Below, piece by piece: positions 9,127 to 20,369 of a DNA stretch of 40,229 nucleotides. A program made the translations under genes and the position numbers. Each line of letters starts with the position of its first letter. Position 1 is the stretch's first letter. Source of the stretch: Lysobacteraceae bacterium (lineage in GTDB: Bacteria > Pseudomonadota > Gammaproteobacteria > Xanthomonadales > Rhodanobacteraceae); the NCBI GenBank assembly GCA_028866435.1, contig JAGWIC010000018.1:1-40229 (forward strand). The letters run 5' to 3'. The notes under the pieces were generated by a model. It did not search any database, had not been told where the DNA came from, and saw only the letters and a list, made by a program, of their open reading frames with translations.

Positions 9127-9461
9127 TCAGGCCTCGTGCTCGTGCCGCATGGCGTCCAGCGCCAACGCGGAGTGTGCGTAGGCGGCGCCGGCACGCATCT
9201 CGGCGGCGACCCAGATCGCCTCCATGATCTGCGCCTCGCTGGCACCGTGCCTGAGCGCCGCGCTGGTGTGTCCCTGCAATAAGGGCATTGCGTGACGTGC
9301 GCCACCGCCACGGCGATCAGCTGCTTGGTCACGCCCGGCAGCGCGCCTTCGGCGAACACCGCCGCACTGAAGGCCTTGAATGCCTGCAGGGGTTCGGGCG
9401 CCAGTTCCCGGCGCTTGCGCGCCAGCTCGGGCGTGGCATGCGGGTACATCGGATGGTCCAT
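9127..9461 (-). pseudogene. Carboxymuconolactone decarboxylase / AhpD-like protein, frameshifted at the CxxC motif
   Basis: The first 62 codons read as a normal family N-terminus, with LARKRRELAPEPLQAFKAFS and VTKQLIAVAVAHVTQCPYC. The frame then breaks at about 9274-9278. A second frame continues for 50 codons with the expected C-terminal half (QGHTSAALRHGASEAQIMEA, then MRAGAAYAHSALALDAMRHE) to a TGA at 9127-9129. Compared with the family spacing C-x2-C-x3-H, four bases are missing right after the second Cys codon. The intact protein would be about 113 residues and might have had thiol-based peroxide-handling activity. ATG 9461 is chosen because AGGAG precedes it by seven bases. The lesion is either a real inactivation or an assembly error. 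Confidence 0.8.
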
Positions 9462-9508
9462 GGTCAAGCTCCTGCCAGTGGCTCGGGGTCAGGTGACGGA
9501 AGGTCGTT

Positions 9509-10495
9509 TCACAAGCCGAGGTTGTTGCGTTCCAGTACGCGCTCGGCGCGGTAGCTGGAACGCACCAGCGGGCCGGCCACGGCCTCCAGGAAACCCTTGC
9601 CCAGGGCCAGTTCGCGATAGCGAAGGAACTGCTCGGGGGTGACGAATCGCTGCACCGGCAGGTGGTGCGGGCTGGGCCGCAGGTACTGCCCCAGGGTGAC
9701 CACGTCGACCTCGGCGCGGCGCAGGTCGTCCAGGGTGCGATCGATTTCCTCGTCCGTCTCGCCCAGGCCCAGCATCAGGCTGGTCTTGGTCAGCGTGGCG
9801 GGGGCGTGGCGCTTGGCGAAAGCCAGTATCGCCAGGGTCTGCGCGTAGCCCGCGCGCGGGTCGCGCACGGGATGGGTGAACCGCTCGACCGTCTCCAGGT
9901 TTTGCGCATAGGTGGCCAGGCCGGCATCGAGCACGGTCGCGACGGCGTCGAGCTGGCCGCCGAAATCGGGCGTCAGCGCCTCCAGCGCGGTCGCCGGCGA
10001 GCGCTGGTGAATCGCCCGGATGCACGCCGCGTAATGGGCGGCGCCGCCGTCCGCGAGGTCGTCGCGGTCCACCGAGGTCAGCACCACGTAGTCCAGCTTC
10101 ATCAGCGCCACCGCGTGGGCCACCCGCGCCGGCTCCAGCGGGTCGAGCCAGCCGTGCGGATTGCCGGTGCTGACCGAACAGAACCGGCACGCCCGCGTGC
10201 ATACCGAACCCATCAGCATCAGCGTGGCGGTGCCGCGGCTCCAGCACTCGGCGATGTTCGGGCATTTCGACTCCGCGCACACCGTGTTCAAGCGGTGCGT
10301 GTCCACGATCTGGCGGATGTCCTGGTACCGGGCGCCGGCCGGCAGGCCGACCCGCAGCCAGGGCGGCTTGCGTCCCGCGTCCGGCAGGCCGCTCAGGGCA
10401 TTGGGACGGATCCCGCCCTTGATCGCGCGCGTTCCCTGCGGGCTGACAAACTTGCTGCCGTCGGGGAGCGCGGAGCGGGATTCGTTGTTCGGCAT
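9509..10495 (-). CDS. lipA: Second lipoyl synthase (LipA paralog), probably FNR-controlled
   Basis: Radical-SAM enzyme that inserts two sulfur atoms into protein-bound octanoyl groups to make the lipoyl cofactor of 2-oxoacid dehydrogenases and the glycine cleavage H protein. The 328 residues carry both iron-sulfur motifs: auxiliary cluster C73-x4-C78-x5-C84 and radical-SAM C99-x3-C103-x2-C106, plus the C-terminal RSSY ligand motif. It is therefore expected to be active. It differs clearly from the lipB-linked LipA at 23720, for instance [10 protein letters not shown] against [10 protein letters not shown] after the radical-SAM motif, so it is a divergent paralog, not a recent copy. Upstream in-frame starts exist at 10528 and 10558, but ATG 10558 lies inside an FNR-like box, so ATG 10495 is preferred. 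It is transcribed divergently from glpK. Confidence 0.88.
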   Translation of the reverse strand: MPNNESRSALPDGSKFVSPQGTRAIKGGIRPNALSGLPDAGRKPPWLRVGLPAGARYQDIRQIVDTHRLNTVCAESKCPNIAECWSRGTATLMLMGSVCTRACRFCSVSTGNPHGWLDPLEPARVAHAVALMKLDYVVLTSVDRDDLADGGAAHYAACIRAIHQRSPATALEALTPDFGGQLDAVATVLDAGLATYAQNLETVERFTHPVRDPRAGYAQTLAILAFAKRHAPATLTKTSLMLGLGETDEEIDRTLDDLRRAEVDVVTLGQYLRPSPHHLPVQRFVTPEQFLRYRELALGKGFLEAVAGPLVRSSYRAERVLERNNLGL

Positions 10496-10551
10496 GAGAT
10501 GGATGGGCTTTTGCGATGCATGCACCATGCCGGGTCGTGCGCGCCAGTGCA

Positions 10552-10565
10552 CTGACATACATCAA
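10552..10565 (-). promoter_or_regulatory. FNR-like box upstream of the lipA paralog
   Basis: Plus-strand CTGACATACATCAA, minus-strand TTGATGTATGTCAG, matches TTGAT-N4-ATCAA at eight of ten defined positions. Its centre is 63.5 bp from ATG 10495. An activator site at -41.5 would place the transcript start near 10517, with a CATGGT -10-like hexamer at 10529-10524. It could also influence glpK, whose ATG is 104 bp away. Confidence 0.6.
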
Positions 10566-10650
10566 GCTTCCGTGCGCGGCCGGGCACGCCTGGTGGCCGG
10601 CCGCGTGGAAATCCGGCCGGCGTGTGGCTGCCCGTACCGATGCAACTTGC

Positions 10651-12171
<1,521 letters not shown>

Positions 12172-12173
12172 GC

Positions 12174-12205
12174 GCAGCGCGGCTCGCCGTCGGGAGCCCC
12201 GCTGC
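12174..12205 (+). terminator. Hairpin after glpK
   Basis: Twelve-base arms at 12174-12185 and 12194-12205 pair with one mismatch around an 8-base loop, starting three bases after the glpK stop and just before the end of the convergent kinase gene. No T-tract follows, so it may act as a GC-rich bidirectional barrier or as a Rho-assisted end. Confidence 0.45.
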
Positions 12206-12225
12206 GACCGCCTGTGGCGGCGGGT

Positions 12226-13161
12226 TCAGTCCAGCGCGTAGCCAAACTGGTCGAGGAATTCCGCGGCGAACTCGGCGTAGCCGAAGCGCTGGTTCTGGGT
12301 GCCCGGATGCTCGACCTTGAGCGCGCCCATCAGCGACGCGATGCGGCCGGTCGTGGGCCAGTCCTTGCCGTTCATGATGCCGAAGATCAGGCCGGCGCGG
12401 TACGCGTCGCCACAGCCGGTCGGGTCGATCACGCGGCGTTCGCGTGCCGGCGGGATGTGGTGGCTTTCGCCGCCGACGTGGATGACCGAGCCGCGCGGCC
12501 CGTGGGTGACGATGTAGGCGGTGACGCGGGAGGCGATCTCCGCGGCGCTCCAGCCGGTGCGGGCCTGCAGCAGCTGCGACTCGTAGTCGTTGACGATCAC
12601 GTAGGTCGCCTTTTCGATCATCGCCCGGAACTCGTCGCCGCTGAACAGCGGCATCGCCTGGCCCGGATCGAAGATGAACGGCACGCCGCGGGCGGCGAAT
12701 TCGTCCACGTGCTGCAGCATCGCGTCGCGGCCGTCCGGCGCCACGATGGCGAAATCGATCTGCCCAAGGTCGCGGACGTGGTTTTCCTGGGCGCTGGACA
12801 TCGCGCCGGGGTGGAAGGCGGTGATCTGGTTGTTGTCCAGGTCGGTGGTGATGAAGCACTGCGGGGTGAACTGGTCGTCGAACACGCGGATGCTTTCCAG
12901 CCGGATGCCGCACTCTTCCAGGTGCTGGCGATACGGGCCGAAATCCTGGCCCACCGCCGCCACCGGCAGCGGGTCGCCACCGAGCAGCTTGAGGTTGTAG
13001 GCGATGTTCCCTGCGCAACCGCCGAATTCGCGGCGCATCCGCGGCACCAGGAAGGACACGTTCAGGATGTGCATCTGGTCGGGCAGGATATGGTTCTTGA
13101 ACTGGTCCTGGAACACCATGATGGTGTCGTAGGCCAGCGATCCGCAGATGACGGCAGGCAT
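12226..13161 (-). CDS. PfkB-family carbohydrate/nucleoside kinase (adenosine kinase-like)
   Basis: Cytosolic ribokinase-fold kinase of 311 residues. The N-terminal substrate region has GGCAGNIAYNLKLLGGDPLPVAAVG. The C-terminal signature DPTGCGDAYRAG places the catalytic base at about Asp252, although the usual anion-hole GAGD is GCGD here. The early ICGSLAYDTIMVFQDQF and the overall pattern are like bacterial proteins annotated as adenosine kinase or sugar kinase. Substrate cannot be decided from sequence alone. ATG 13161 was chosen over the TTG three codons upstream. It is convergent with glpK and divergent from mreB, with 277 bp between the two start codons. Confidence 0.88.
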   Translation of the reverse strand: MPAVICGSLAYDTIMVFQDQFKNHILPDQMHILNVSFLVPRMRREFGGCAGNIAYNLKLLGGDPLPVAAVGQDFGPYRQHLEECGIRLESIRVFDDQFTPQCFITTDLDNNQITAFHPGAMSSAQENHVRDLGQIDFAIVAPDGRDAMLQHVDEFAARGVPFIFDPGQAMPLFSGDEFRAMIEKATYVIVNDYESQLLQARTGWSAAEIASRVTAYIVTHGPRGSVIHVGGESHHIPPARERRVIDPTGCGDAYRAGLIFGIMNGKDWPTTGRIASLMGALKVEHPGTQNQRFGYAEFAAEFLDQFGYALD

Positions 13162-13367
13162 GATGGGCAAAAACCCCCGGGCAAGGTGGACGGGTCGGGA
13201 CGTAAGGTGCGCGACCTGAAACTGGACCGGGAGCTTCCGGCCAAAGGGTCAATCGTACCGGCATCCCGACCGGTTGGCGACTTTCCACGCAACTGGCCAG
13301 TTCACTTTTTCGTGCAGGAAATCGGCTTACGACGATGTTGTAGAAGGGTTTCTTAACGCTATTTTCC

Positions 13368-14484
<1,117 letters not shown>

Positions 14485-14699
14485 GGCGACAGCCCGCCCG
14501 TGGCCGCCGACTGCCCCGCGTTGTCATTGGGTGGCCGCCATGCGGCAGGCCATGGCGCGGCCGGCTGGCGGCGGCAGCCGCGCGCTGTCAGGGGTGGTCG
14601 GCCGGTCGTGGCCGCCCGCCCGCTGCTTCGTCCTGCCCCGGCCTGCGCGCAAGCGGCTCCCGGCGCGGGGCGCCTGAAGACCGTGGGCAGGCGCTGACC

Positions 14700-15665
14700 G
14701 TGGCGCGCACGCGCGATGAGTCCTCGCCGCTGTTCGCCGGCAATGCGGCCGGTACCCTGCGCCTGATCATCTACCTGGCCCTGGCGATGGCGTTGATGGT
14801 GCTGGACCAGCGCAATGGCTGGCTGTGGCGCCTGCGCTACGGCGCGTCGGCGGTGGTCGAGCCGATCTACCGGCTGGCCGGGCTGCCGGCGGCGGGTATC
14901 CGCACGGCGAGCGTGGCGTTTGCCGACCGGCAAGGCCTGACCGTGCAGAACCGGCGTCTTCGCGAGGATCTGCTGCTGGCCAACGCCAAGCTGAACCGGA
15001 TGTCCGCGGTGGCCGAACAGAACCAGCGGCTGAAGCAATTGCTCGACACCCAGCACAGCCTGAAGCTCAACGTGCAGCTGGCGCGGGTGATCGGCGTGGA
15101 CATGGGCGCCTTTCGCTACCAGTTGACCCTGGACGTGGGCGCGCGCGACGGCGTCAAGCCCGGCCAGCCGGTCATCGACGCGCACGGTGTGATGGGGCAG
15201 GTGAAAGAGGTGTTGCCGACGACGTCGATCGTGATGCTGGTCACCGATCCGGAGCACGCCATACCGGTGGTGGACGAGCGCACCGGGCTGCGCACGGTGG
15301 CCTACGGTTCACGCGAAGGGGAGCAGTTGAGCCTGCCCGACATTCCACTGGCGGCCGACGTGCGCGCGGGCGACAAGCTGCTGACTTCCGGTGTGGGCGG
15401 GCGCTTCCCGCCGGGTTTCCCGGTGGGCGAGATCCGCGACGTCGCGCCCGCCGATACCGGCATGTTCCTGGTCGCGCATGCGAGCGTGGCGGCGGATATC
15501 GACCGCAGCGCCGAAGTGCTGCTGCTGCACGACCAGGCCGAGCCCGCTGGCCCGCCGCCGCCGATCGTTCCGATGGGGCCGCCCGCCGAGCTGGCGCCGG
15601 CGGCGGCCGCATCGGCGCCGGTCGCCCCACCGCCGGCCCGCGGCAACGGCGGGGTGCGGCGATGA
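14700..15665 (+). CDS. mreC: Rod-shape determining protein MreC
   Basis: Periplasmic scaffold of the elongasome, anchored by one N-terminal membrane helix (about residues 20-37, LRLIIYLALAMALMVLDQ), followed by a coiled-coil stretch (residues 77-120) and the beta-barrel MreC core (LARVIGVDMGAFRYQLTLDV, PVIDAHGVMGQV, SGVGGRFPPGFPVGEI). The C-terminus is a Pro/Ala-rich tail of about 45 residues, common in this group. The frame is open far upstream through mreB, but GTG 14700 is the best start because it places the membrane helix near the N-terminus. That gives 321 residues. The stop overlaps the mreD ATG (ATGA). Confidence 0.93.
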   Translation: MARTRDESSPLFAGNAAGTLRLIIYLALAMALMVLDQRNGWLWRLRYGASAVVEPIYRLAGLPAAGIRTASVAFADRQGLTVQNRRLREDLLLANAKLNRMSAVAEQNQRLKQLLDTQHSLKLNVQLARVIGVDMGAFRYQLTLDVGARDGVKPGQPVIDAHGVMGQVKEVLPTTSIVMLVTDPEHAIPVVDERTGLRTVAYGSREGEQLSLPDIPLAADVRAGDKLLTSGVGGRFPPGFPVGEIRDVAPADTGMFLVAHASVAADIDRSAEVLLLHDQAEPAGPPPPIVPMGPPAELAPAAAASAPVAPPPARGNGGVRR

Positions 15666-16147
15666 ACCGGCAGCGCCTGGGCCGATGGCTGTTCGCCGGC
15701 ACGCTGATGCTTGCGCTGCTGTTGATGCTGGTGCCCCTGCCCGGCGTGCTGGAGCCGTTCAAGCCGTACTGGCCGGCCCTGGTGCTGCTGTACTGGGCGC
15801 TGGAGTCGGAGGACCGGGTCGGCCTGGGGTTGGCGTTCAGCGTCGGCCTGGGGGCGGACCTGCTCAACGGCATCGTGCTGGGCGAACAGGCGCTGCGGCT
15901 GTGCGCGCTGGTGTTCATCGCCCTGCGCTTCCGCTCGCGGCTGCGCTTCTTTCCGATGTGGCAACAAACGCTGGCCGTGCTGGCGCTGCTGTTGAACGAC
16001 CGCGTCCTGCTGCTGGTGGTGCGCATGCTGGCCGGGTCCTCCCTGCCGCCGGTGAGCTGGTGGGGAGCGCCTTTCGTCGGCGCCATGATGTGGCCGTTCC
16101 TGTTCCTGCTGCTGGACGACCTGCGCGCGCGACTGCGCGTCCAGTGA
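15662..16147 (+). CDS. mreD: Rod-shape determining protein MreD
   Basis: Small polytopic inner-membrane partner of MreC, 161 residues with five to six hydrophobic segments and few polar loops. The typical MreD pattern is present: PYWPALVLLYWAL, then LGLGADLLNG-like GLGADLLNGIVLGEQALR, then a C-terminal RLRV tail. It overlaps mreC by four bases and ends one base before mrdA, so translation is coupled throughout. Identification depends as much on position as on sequence, because MreD is weakly conserved. Confidence 0.93.
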   Translation: MNRQRLGRWLFAGTLMLALLLMLVPLPGVLEPFKPYWPALVLLYWALESEDRVGLGLAFSVGLGADLLNGIVLGEQALRLCALVFIALRFRSRLRFFPMWQQTLAVLALLLNDRVLLLVVRMLAGSSLPPVSWWGAPFVGAMMWPFLFLLLDDLRARLRVQ

Positions 16148-16148
16148 G

Positions 16149-18149
16149 ATGAAAAGCCGGCGATCGATAAAGGATGCACGCGGCGAGGGCGAGTTGTTCC
16201 GCCGCCGCGCGCTGGCGGGCTTCGTGCTGATCCTGCTCGGGCTGGGTCTGCTGGTCGGGCGCTACGTGTATCTGCAGGTCGCGCGGCACGACGAGTTCGC
16301 CATGCGCTCGACCAACAACCGGGTCAAGCCACGGGCGATCCCGCCGGCGCGGGGCCTGATCTACGACCGCAACGGCGTGCTGCTGGCCGACAACGTGCCG
16401 GCGTTCCGCCTGGAAGTGGTGCCCGAGCAGGTGCGCAACATGCCCGAGCTGCTGGCGCGGCTGGGCAAGGTGGTGCCGTTGGGCCAGGACGACCTGAACG
16501 CGTTCAACAAGCAGCTCGCGCAGAGTCGCCGCTTCCAGAGCGTGCCGCTGAAGATGCACCTCACCGAGGACGAGATCGACCGCTTCGCGGTGAACCGCTG
16601 GCGCTTCCCCGGCGTGGACGTGGTGCCGTACCTGACCCGCCGCTACCCGTTCGGCGGCTTGTTCGCGCACGTGGTCGGCTATGTCGGGCGGATCGACGCG
16701 GACGACCTGCAGCACCTCGATCCGCAGCGCTACCAGGGCACCAGCCATGTCGGGCGCAGCGGCATCGAGCGCTCCTACGAGGACGTGCTGCATGGCACGC
16801 CGGGCTACGAGCTGCTGGAAGTGAATGCGGACGGACGGACCCAGCGCGTGCTGGAAACCCACCCGCCCACGCCCGGGCGCAACCTCTACCTCAGCATCGA
16901 CGTGCGCCTGCAGAAGGCGGCCGAAAACGCGCTGGCCGGGCGGCCGGGCGCGGCGGTGGCGATCGATCCGCGCAACGGCCAGGTACTGGCCATGGTCAGC
17001 GAACCGACCTTCGATCCCAACCTGTTCGTCAACGGCATCAGCCAGGCCGACTACAGCGCGCTGACCGACGACCCGGCCACGCCGCTGTACAACCGGGCCT
17101 TGCGCGGCGCCTATCCGCCCGGCTCGACGGTGAAGCCGCTGCTCGGCCTGGGCGGGCTCGAGCTGGGCCTGCGCACGCCGCAGGACACGGTGGTTTCCAC
17201 CGGCGTGTTCTACATCCCGGGGCAGAAGCGCGGCTATCGCGACGACCAGCGCGGCGGCGTCGGCAGGGTCAACCTGATGCAGGCGATCGAGATGTCGGTC
17301 AACACCTACTTCTACAAGTTGGCGCTCGACATGGGCATCGACCGCTTCAGCGCATGGATGGGCAAGTTCGGCTTCGGCAAGCCCACCGGCATCGACCTGG
17401 TGGGCGAAGCGTCCGGCATCCTGCCTTCGCGCGCATGGAAGATGGCCCATTCCAGGCAGCCCTGGTACCCGGGCGAGACGGTGATCGCGGGCATTGGCCA
17501 GGGTTACTGGACGGTCACGCCGATCCAGCTGGCCCACGCGTTCGCCACCTTCGCCGACCATGGCCTCCCGCATGCGCCGCGGCTGGTGATGGCGACGCAG
17601 GGGCCGATCGGCAGTCCGCGCCAGCCGCTGTCCAACCCGCCCAGCGGGCCATCGCTGGTCAACAACCCGGCCGACTGGGACGCGGTCAACCAGGGCATGC
17701 AGATGGTGATCTACGGGCCGACCGGCACCGGCCGCAGCCTGGCCAGCGGGTTCCCCTACCTGATGGCGGGCAAGAGCGGTACCGCCGAGCGCTACTCGCG
17801 GACCACCGATGCGTACAATACCGACAAGAACAACGCCTACCTGGCCAGCCGTCACCGCGCCTGGTTCGTCGCCTACGCCCCGGCCAACGAGCCGCGGATC
17901 GTGGTGGTGGCGATGCTGGAGTCCGGCGCCTGGGGTGCCGAGGATGCCGGCCCGATCGTGCGCAAGATACTCGATGCCTGGCTGGCCACGCACGGCGGCG
18001 TGATTCCCGGCGGTGCCCCGGCACCCGCGGCCGCCATGGCGCCGCCCGCACCGGCCGCGCCCGCGGCGCCCGCCGCACCAGCGACGACCGCCGGTGCCGG
18101 CGGCGACAATCTCCCGGCAGCCGCCGCTTCGGCAGGAGGCAACCCATGA
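16149..18149 (+). CDS. mrdA: Penicillin-binding protein 2 (MrdA)
   Basis: Elongation-specific peptidoglycan transpeptidase, anchored by one N-terminal helix (residues 22-42) with the catalytic domain in the periplasm. The dimerisation domain is followed by the three transpeptidase motifs: S326-T-V-K329 with the acylated Ser326, S383-V-N385 and K542-S-G544. The N-terminal RGLIYDRNGVLLADN motif is also typical. The protein has 666 residues, longer than the E. coli 633, because of a low-complexity Ala/Pro-rich tail of roughly 50 residues after the catalytic domain. It overlaps rodA by four bases, in keeping with the obligate RodA-PBP2 pair. Confidence 0.97.
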   Translation: MKSRRSIKDARGEGELFRRRALAGFVLILLGLGLLVGRYVYLQVARHDEFAMRSTNNRVKPRAIPPARGLIYDRNGVLLADNVPAFRLEVVPEQVRNMPELLARLGKVVPLGQDDLNAFNKQLAQSRRFQSVPLKMHLTEDEIDRFAVNRWRFPGVDVVPYLTRRYPFGGLFAHVVGYVGRIDADDLQHLDPQRYQGTSHVGRSGIERSYEDVLHGTPGYELLEVNADGRTQRVLETHPPTPGRNLYLSIDVRLQKAAENALAGRPGAAVAIDPRNGQVLAMVSEPTFDPNLFVNGISQADYSALTDDPATPLYNRALRGAYPPGSTVKPLLGLGGLELGLRTPQDTVVSTGVFYIPGQKRGYRDDQRGGVGRVNLMQAIEMSVNTYFYKLALDMGIDRFSAWMGKFGFGKPTGIDLVGEASGILPSRAWKMAHSRQPWYPGETVIAGIGQGYWTVTPIQLAHAFATFADHGLPHAPRLVMATQGPIGSPRQPLSNPPSGPSLVNNPADWDAVNQGMQMVIYGPTGTGRSLASGFPYLMAGKSGTAERYSRTTDAYNTDKNNAYLASRHRAWFVAYAPANEPRIVVVAMLESGAWGAEDAGPIVRKILDAWLATHGGVIPGGAPAPAAAMAPPAPAAPAAPAAPATTAGAGGDNLPAAAASAGGNP

Positions 18150-19261
18150 TCGGCACGATCCACGTCCGCGCCCGCCGCTTCCTGCGCCGCATCCTGACCC
18201 GCCCGCGGATCGACCTGCCGCTGGCGGTCGGCCTGGTCCTGCTCGCGGCGATCGGGTTGGTCACCCTGTACAGCGCCAGCGACGGCGATCTGGGGCTGGT
18301 CGGCGGCCAGGCCGCGCGCTTCGTGCTGGGCGGGGCCCTGCTGCTGGTGGTTTCGCGCATTCCGCCGGCGGTGCTGCGCAGCTGGACGCCGTGGTTGTAC
18401 GCGGGCAGCACCGCCTTGCTGGTCGTGGTGGCGATCCTGGGCGAAGGGCGCGGCTCGATGCGCTGGCTGGACCTGGGGGTGATGCGCTTTCAGCCTTCCG
18501 AGCTGCTCAAGCTGACCATGCCGATGATGGTGGCGTGGTACCTGCACCCGCGCCAGCTGCCGCCGCGCTGGAAGGACATGGCGGTGGTCGGCCTGCTGAT
18601 TGCCGTGCCGGCCGGGTTGATCGCCGAACAGCCGGATCTGGGTACGGCGGTGCTGGTGACCGCCGCGGGCGCGTTCGCGCTGTTCCTGTCCGGCATGGGC
18701 TGGTGGCGCATCGGCGCGCTGCTGGCGGCGATCGGCGGCATGGTCCCGGTCGGCTGGCATTTCCTGCACCAGTACCAGCGTGATCGCGTGCTGACCCTGC
18801 TCAATCCGGAATCCGACCCGCTCGGCAATGGCTGGCACATCATCCAGTCGCAGATCGCGGTGGGCTCCGGCGGCATCTTCGGCAAGGGCTGGCTGCACAG
18901 CACGCAGTCGCGGCTGGATTTCCTGCCCGAGCACACCACCGACTTCATCTTCGCGGTGTTTTCGGAGGAATTCGGCCTGATCGGCGTATGCGCGATGATC
19001 CTCCTGTATGCCTTCATCATCGGCCGCTGCCTGTGGATCGCGATGGAGGCGCGCGACACCTATTCGCGGCTGCTGGCCGGGGCGATCGGCATGAGTTTCT
19101 TCGTCTACGTCTTCGTCAACGGCGGCATGGTCGCCGGCATGCTGCCGGTGGTCGGCGTGCCGATGCCGATGGTCAGCTACGGCGGGACCTCGGCCGTCTC
19201 GCTGCTGGCCGGCTTCGGTGTGCTGATGTCGATCCACGCCCACCGCAAGACGCATATCTGA
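18146..19261 (+). CDS. rodA: Peptidoglycan glycosyltransferase RodA
   Basis: SEDS-family polymerase that joins lipid II into glycan strands in partnership with PBP2. It has 371 residues and about ten membrane segments. Family motifs are RGSMRWLDLGVMRFQPSE, KGWLHSTQSRLDFLPEHTTD with the conserved catalytic-region Asp, FAVFSEEFGLIG, and the C-terminal PMVSYGGTSAVSLLAGFG. The ATG overlaps the mrdA stop and follows a strong AGGAGG site. The frame is open upstream inside mrdA, but that extension is the shadow of mrdA and was discarded. Confidence 0.97.
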   Translation: MIGTIHVRARRFLRRILTRPRIDLPLAVGLVLLAAIGLVTLYSASDGDLGLVGGQAARFVLGGALLLVVSRIPPAVLRSWTPWLYAGSTALLVVVAILGEGRGSMRWLDLGVMRFQPSELLKLTMPMMVAWYLHPRQLPPRWKDMAVVGLLIAVPAGLIAEQPDLGTAVLVTAAGAFALFLSGMGWWRIGALLAAIGGMVPVGWHFLHQYQRDRVLTLLNPESDPLGNGWHIIQSQIAVGSGGIFGKGWLHSTQSRLDFLPEHTTDFIFAVFSEEFGLIGVCAMILLYAFIIGRCLWIAMEARDTYSRLLAGAIGMSFFVYVFVNGGMVAGMLPVVGVPMPMVSYGGTSAVSLLAGFGVLMSIHAHRKTHI

Positions 19262-19358
19262 CGGCCGCCCCCGCCGCGCCGGCGAACCGGCCCAAGTCGG
19301 CGCGGTCCGCATGCTAGGCTTTCGGCTGGTCCGGACGCTCTGCCAACGAAGGCTCTTG

Positions 19359-20369
19359 ATGATCGCGATTTCCGCGCTGCACCCGGTTCGATGCCTCGCT
19401 GTCCTGGGCTTTCTGGCCGTCGGCGCAAGCCTGCCGGCAAGGGCGGCGACCCATCCCGGCCAGGCCGAGCTGGTGCGCGAAGTGGTCCGCGACACCGGCA
19501 AGGACCCGCAGGCATTGAATGCCTTGCTGGATGCGGCGAAGGAGCAGCCGGCCATCCTCGCCGCGATCAGCCGGCCGGCGGAAAGCAAGCCGTGGAAGGA
19601 CTACCGCCCGATCTTCCTGACCGCCAAGCGCATCGACGACGGCATCGCGTTCTACCGCGAGCATCGCCAGCTGCTCGAGCGCATTGCGCGGCAGTATGGC
19701 GTGGCGCCCCAGTACATCGTGGCGATCATCGGGGTGGAGACCAGCTACGGCCGCAACACCGGCAGCTACAAGGTGCTCGATGCGCTGGTCACGCTGGGGC
19801 TGTACTACCCGCCGCGGGCGAAATTCTTCCGCGAGCAGCTGAAGACACTGCTGGAAATGCCGGACAGCCAGCTGGCCGGTCCGCTCGACCAGCTCACCGG
19901 TTCCTATGCGGGTGCGCAGGGCTGGGGCCAGTTCATGCCCAGCAGCATCCGCGATTTCGCGGTGGATGAGGACGGCGACGGCCATATCGACCTGCAGCAC
20001 TCGCTGCCGGACATCCTCGCCAGCGTGGCCAATTATTTCGCCAGGCACGGCTGGGTCAGCGGCGAACCGGTGGCGGCGCGGGCGCAGCCGGATCCGTCCG
20101 CCGAGCCGGTCACGGTCGACCACAGCAAGCCGTTGTGGCCGCTGGAGCAGTTCGAGGCCTGGGGTTACGCGCCGCTGCGGCGGATCCCGCCGGCCCAGCC
20201 CACCACCTTGCTCGAGCTCGATGGCGCCCAGGGGCCGGAATACTGGTTCACGTTCCAGAATTTCTACGTGATCACCCGTTACAACCGCAGCCCGCTGTAC
20301 GCCATGGCCGTCACCCAGCTGGCCCAGGCGATCGCCGCCGGCGTCGGCCCGGAGGATGCGGCGCGATGA
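19359..20369 (+). CDS. mltB: Membrane-bound lytic murein transglycosylase B
   Basis: Cleaves the MurNAc-GlcNAc bond of peptidoglycan, forming 1,6-anhydro ends. The mature protein is periplasmic. Starting at ATG 19359, preceded by GAAGG, gives 336 residues with a signal peptide ending near ASLPARAA. The catalytic Glu is E127 in GVETSYGRNTGSY, followed by AGAQGWGQFMPSSIRDFAVD and the Asp-rich EDGDGHIDL segment of family 3 transglycosylases. There is no lipobox at the signal-peptide end, so it may be soluble in the periplasm, not lipid-anchored as in E. coli. An alternative ATG 48 bp upstream would spoil the signal peptide. It overlaps rlpA by four bases. Confidence 0.95.
   Translation: MIAISALHPVRCLAVLGFLAVGASLPARAATHPGQAELVREVVRDTGKDPQALNALLDAAKEQPAILAAISRPAESKPWKDYRPIFLTAKRIDDGIAFYREHRQLLERIARQYGVAPQYIVAIIGVETSYGRNTGSYKVLDALVTLGLYYPPRAKFFREQLKTLLEMPDSQLAGPLDQLTGSYAGAQGWGQFMPSSIRDFAVDEDGDGHIDLQHSLPDILASVANYFARHGWVSGEPVAARAQPDPSAEPVTVDHSKPLWPLEQFEAWGYAPLRRIPPAQPTTLLELDGAQGPEYWFTFQNFYVITRYNRSPLYAMAVTQLAQAIAAGVGPEDAAR

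Noticed and set aside
10496-10558. Longer N-terminus for the lipA paralog from ATG 10558
   Set aside because: The ATG lies in the centre of an FNR-like box, and the box has standard spacing to ATG 10495. The added residues have no family likeness. A GGAAG motif before 10558 keeps this slightly open.
14485-14699. Possible small gene in the mreB-mreC gap
   Set aside because: Short frames exist in both directions, but none has a ribosome site or protein-like composition. No FNR box or terminator was seen either.
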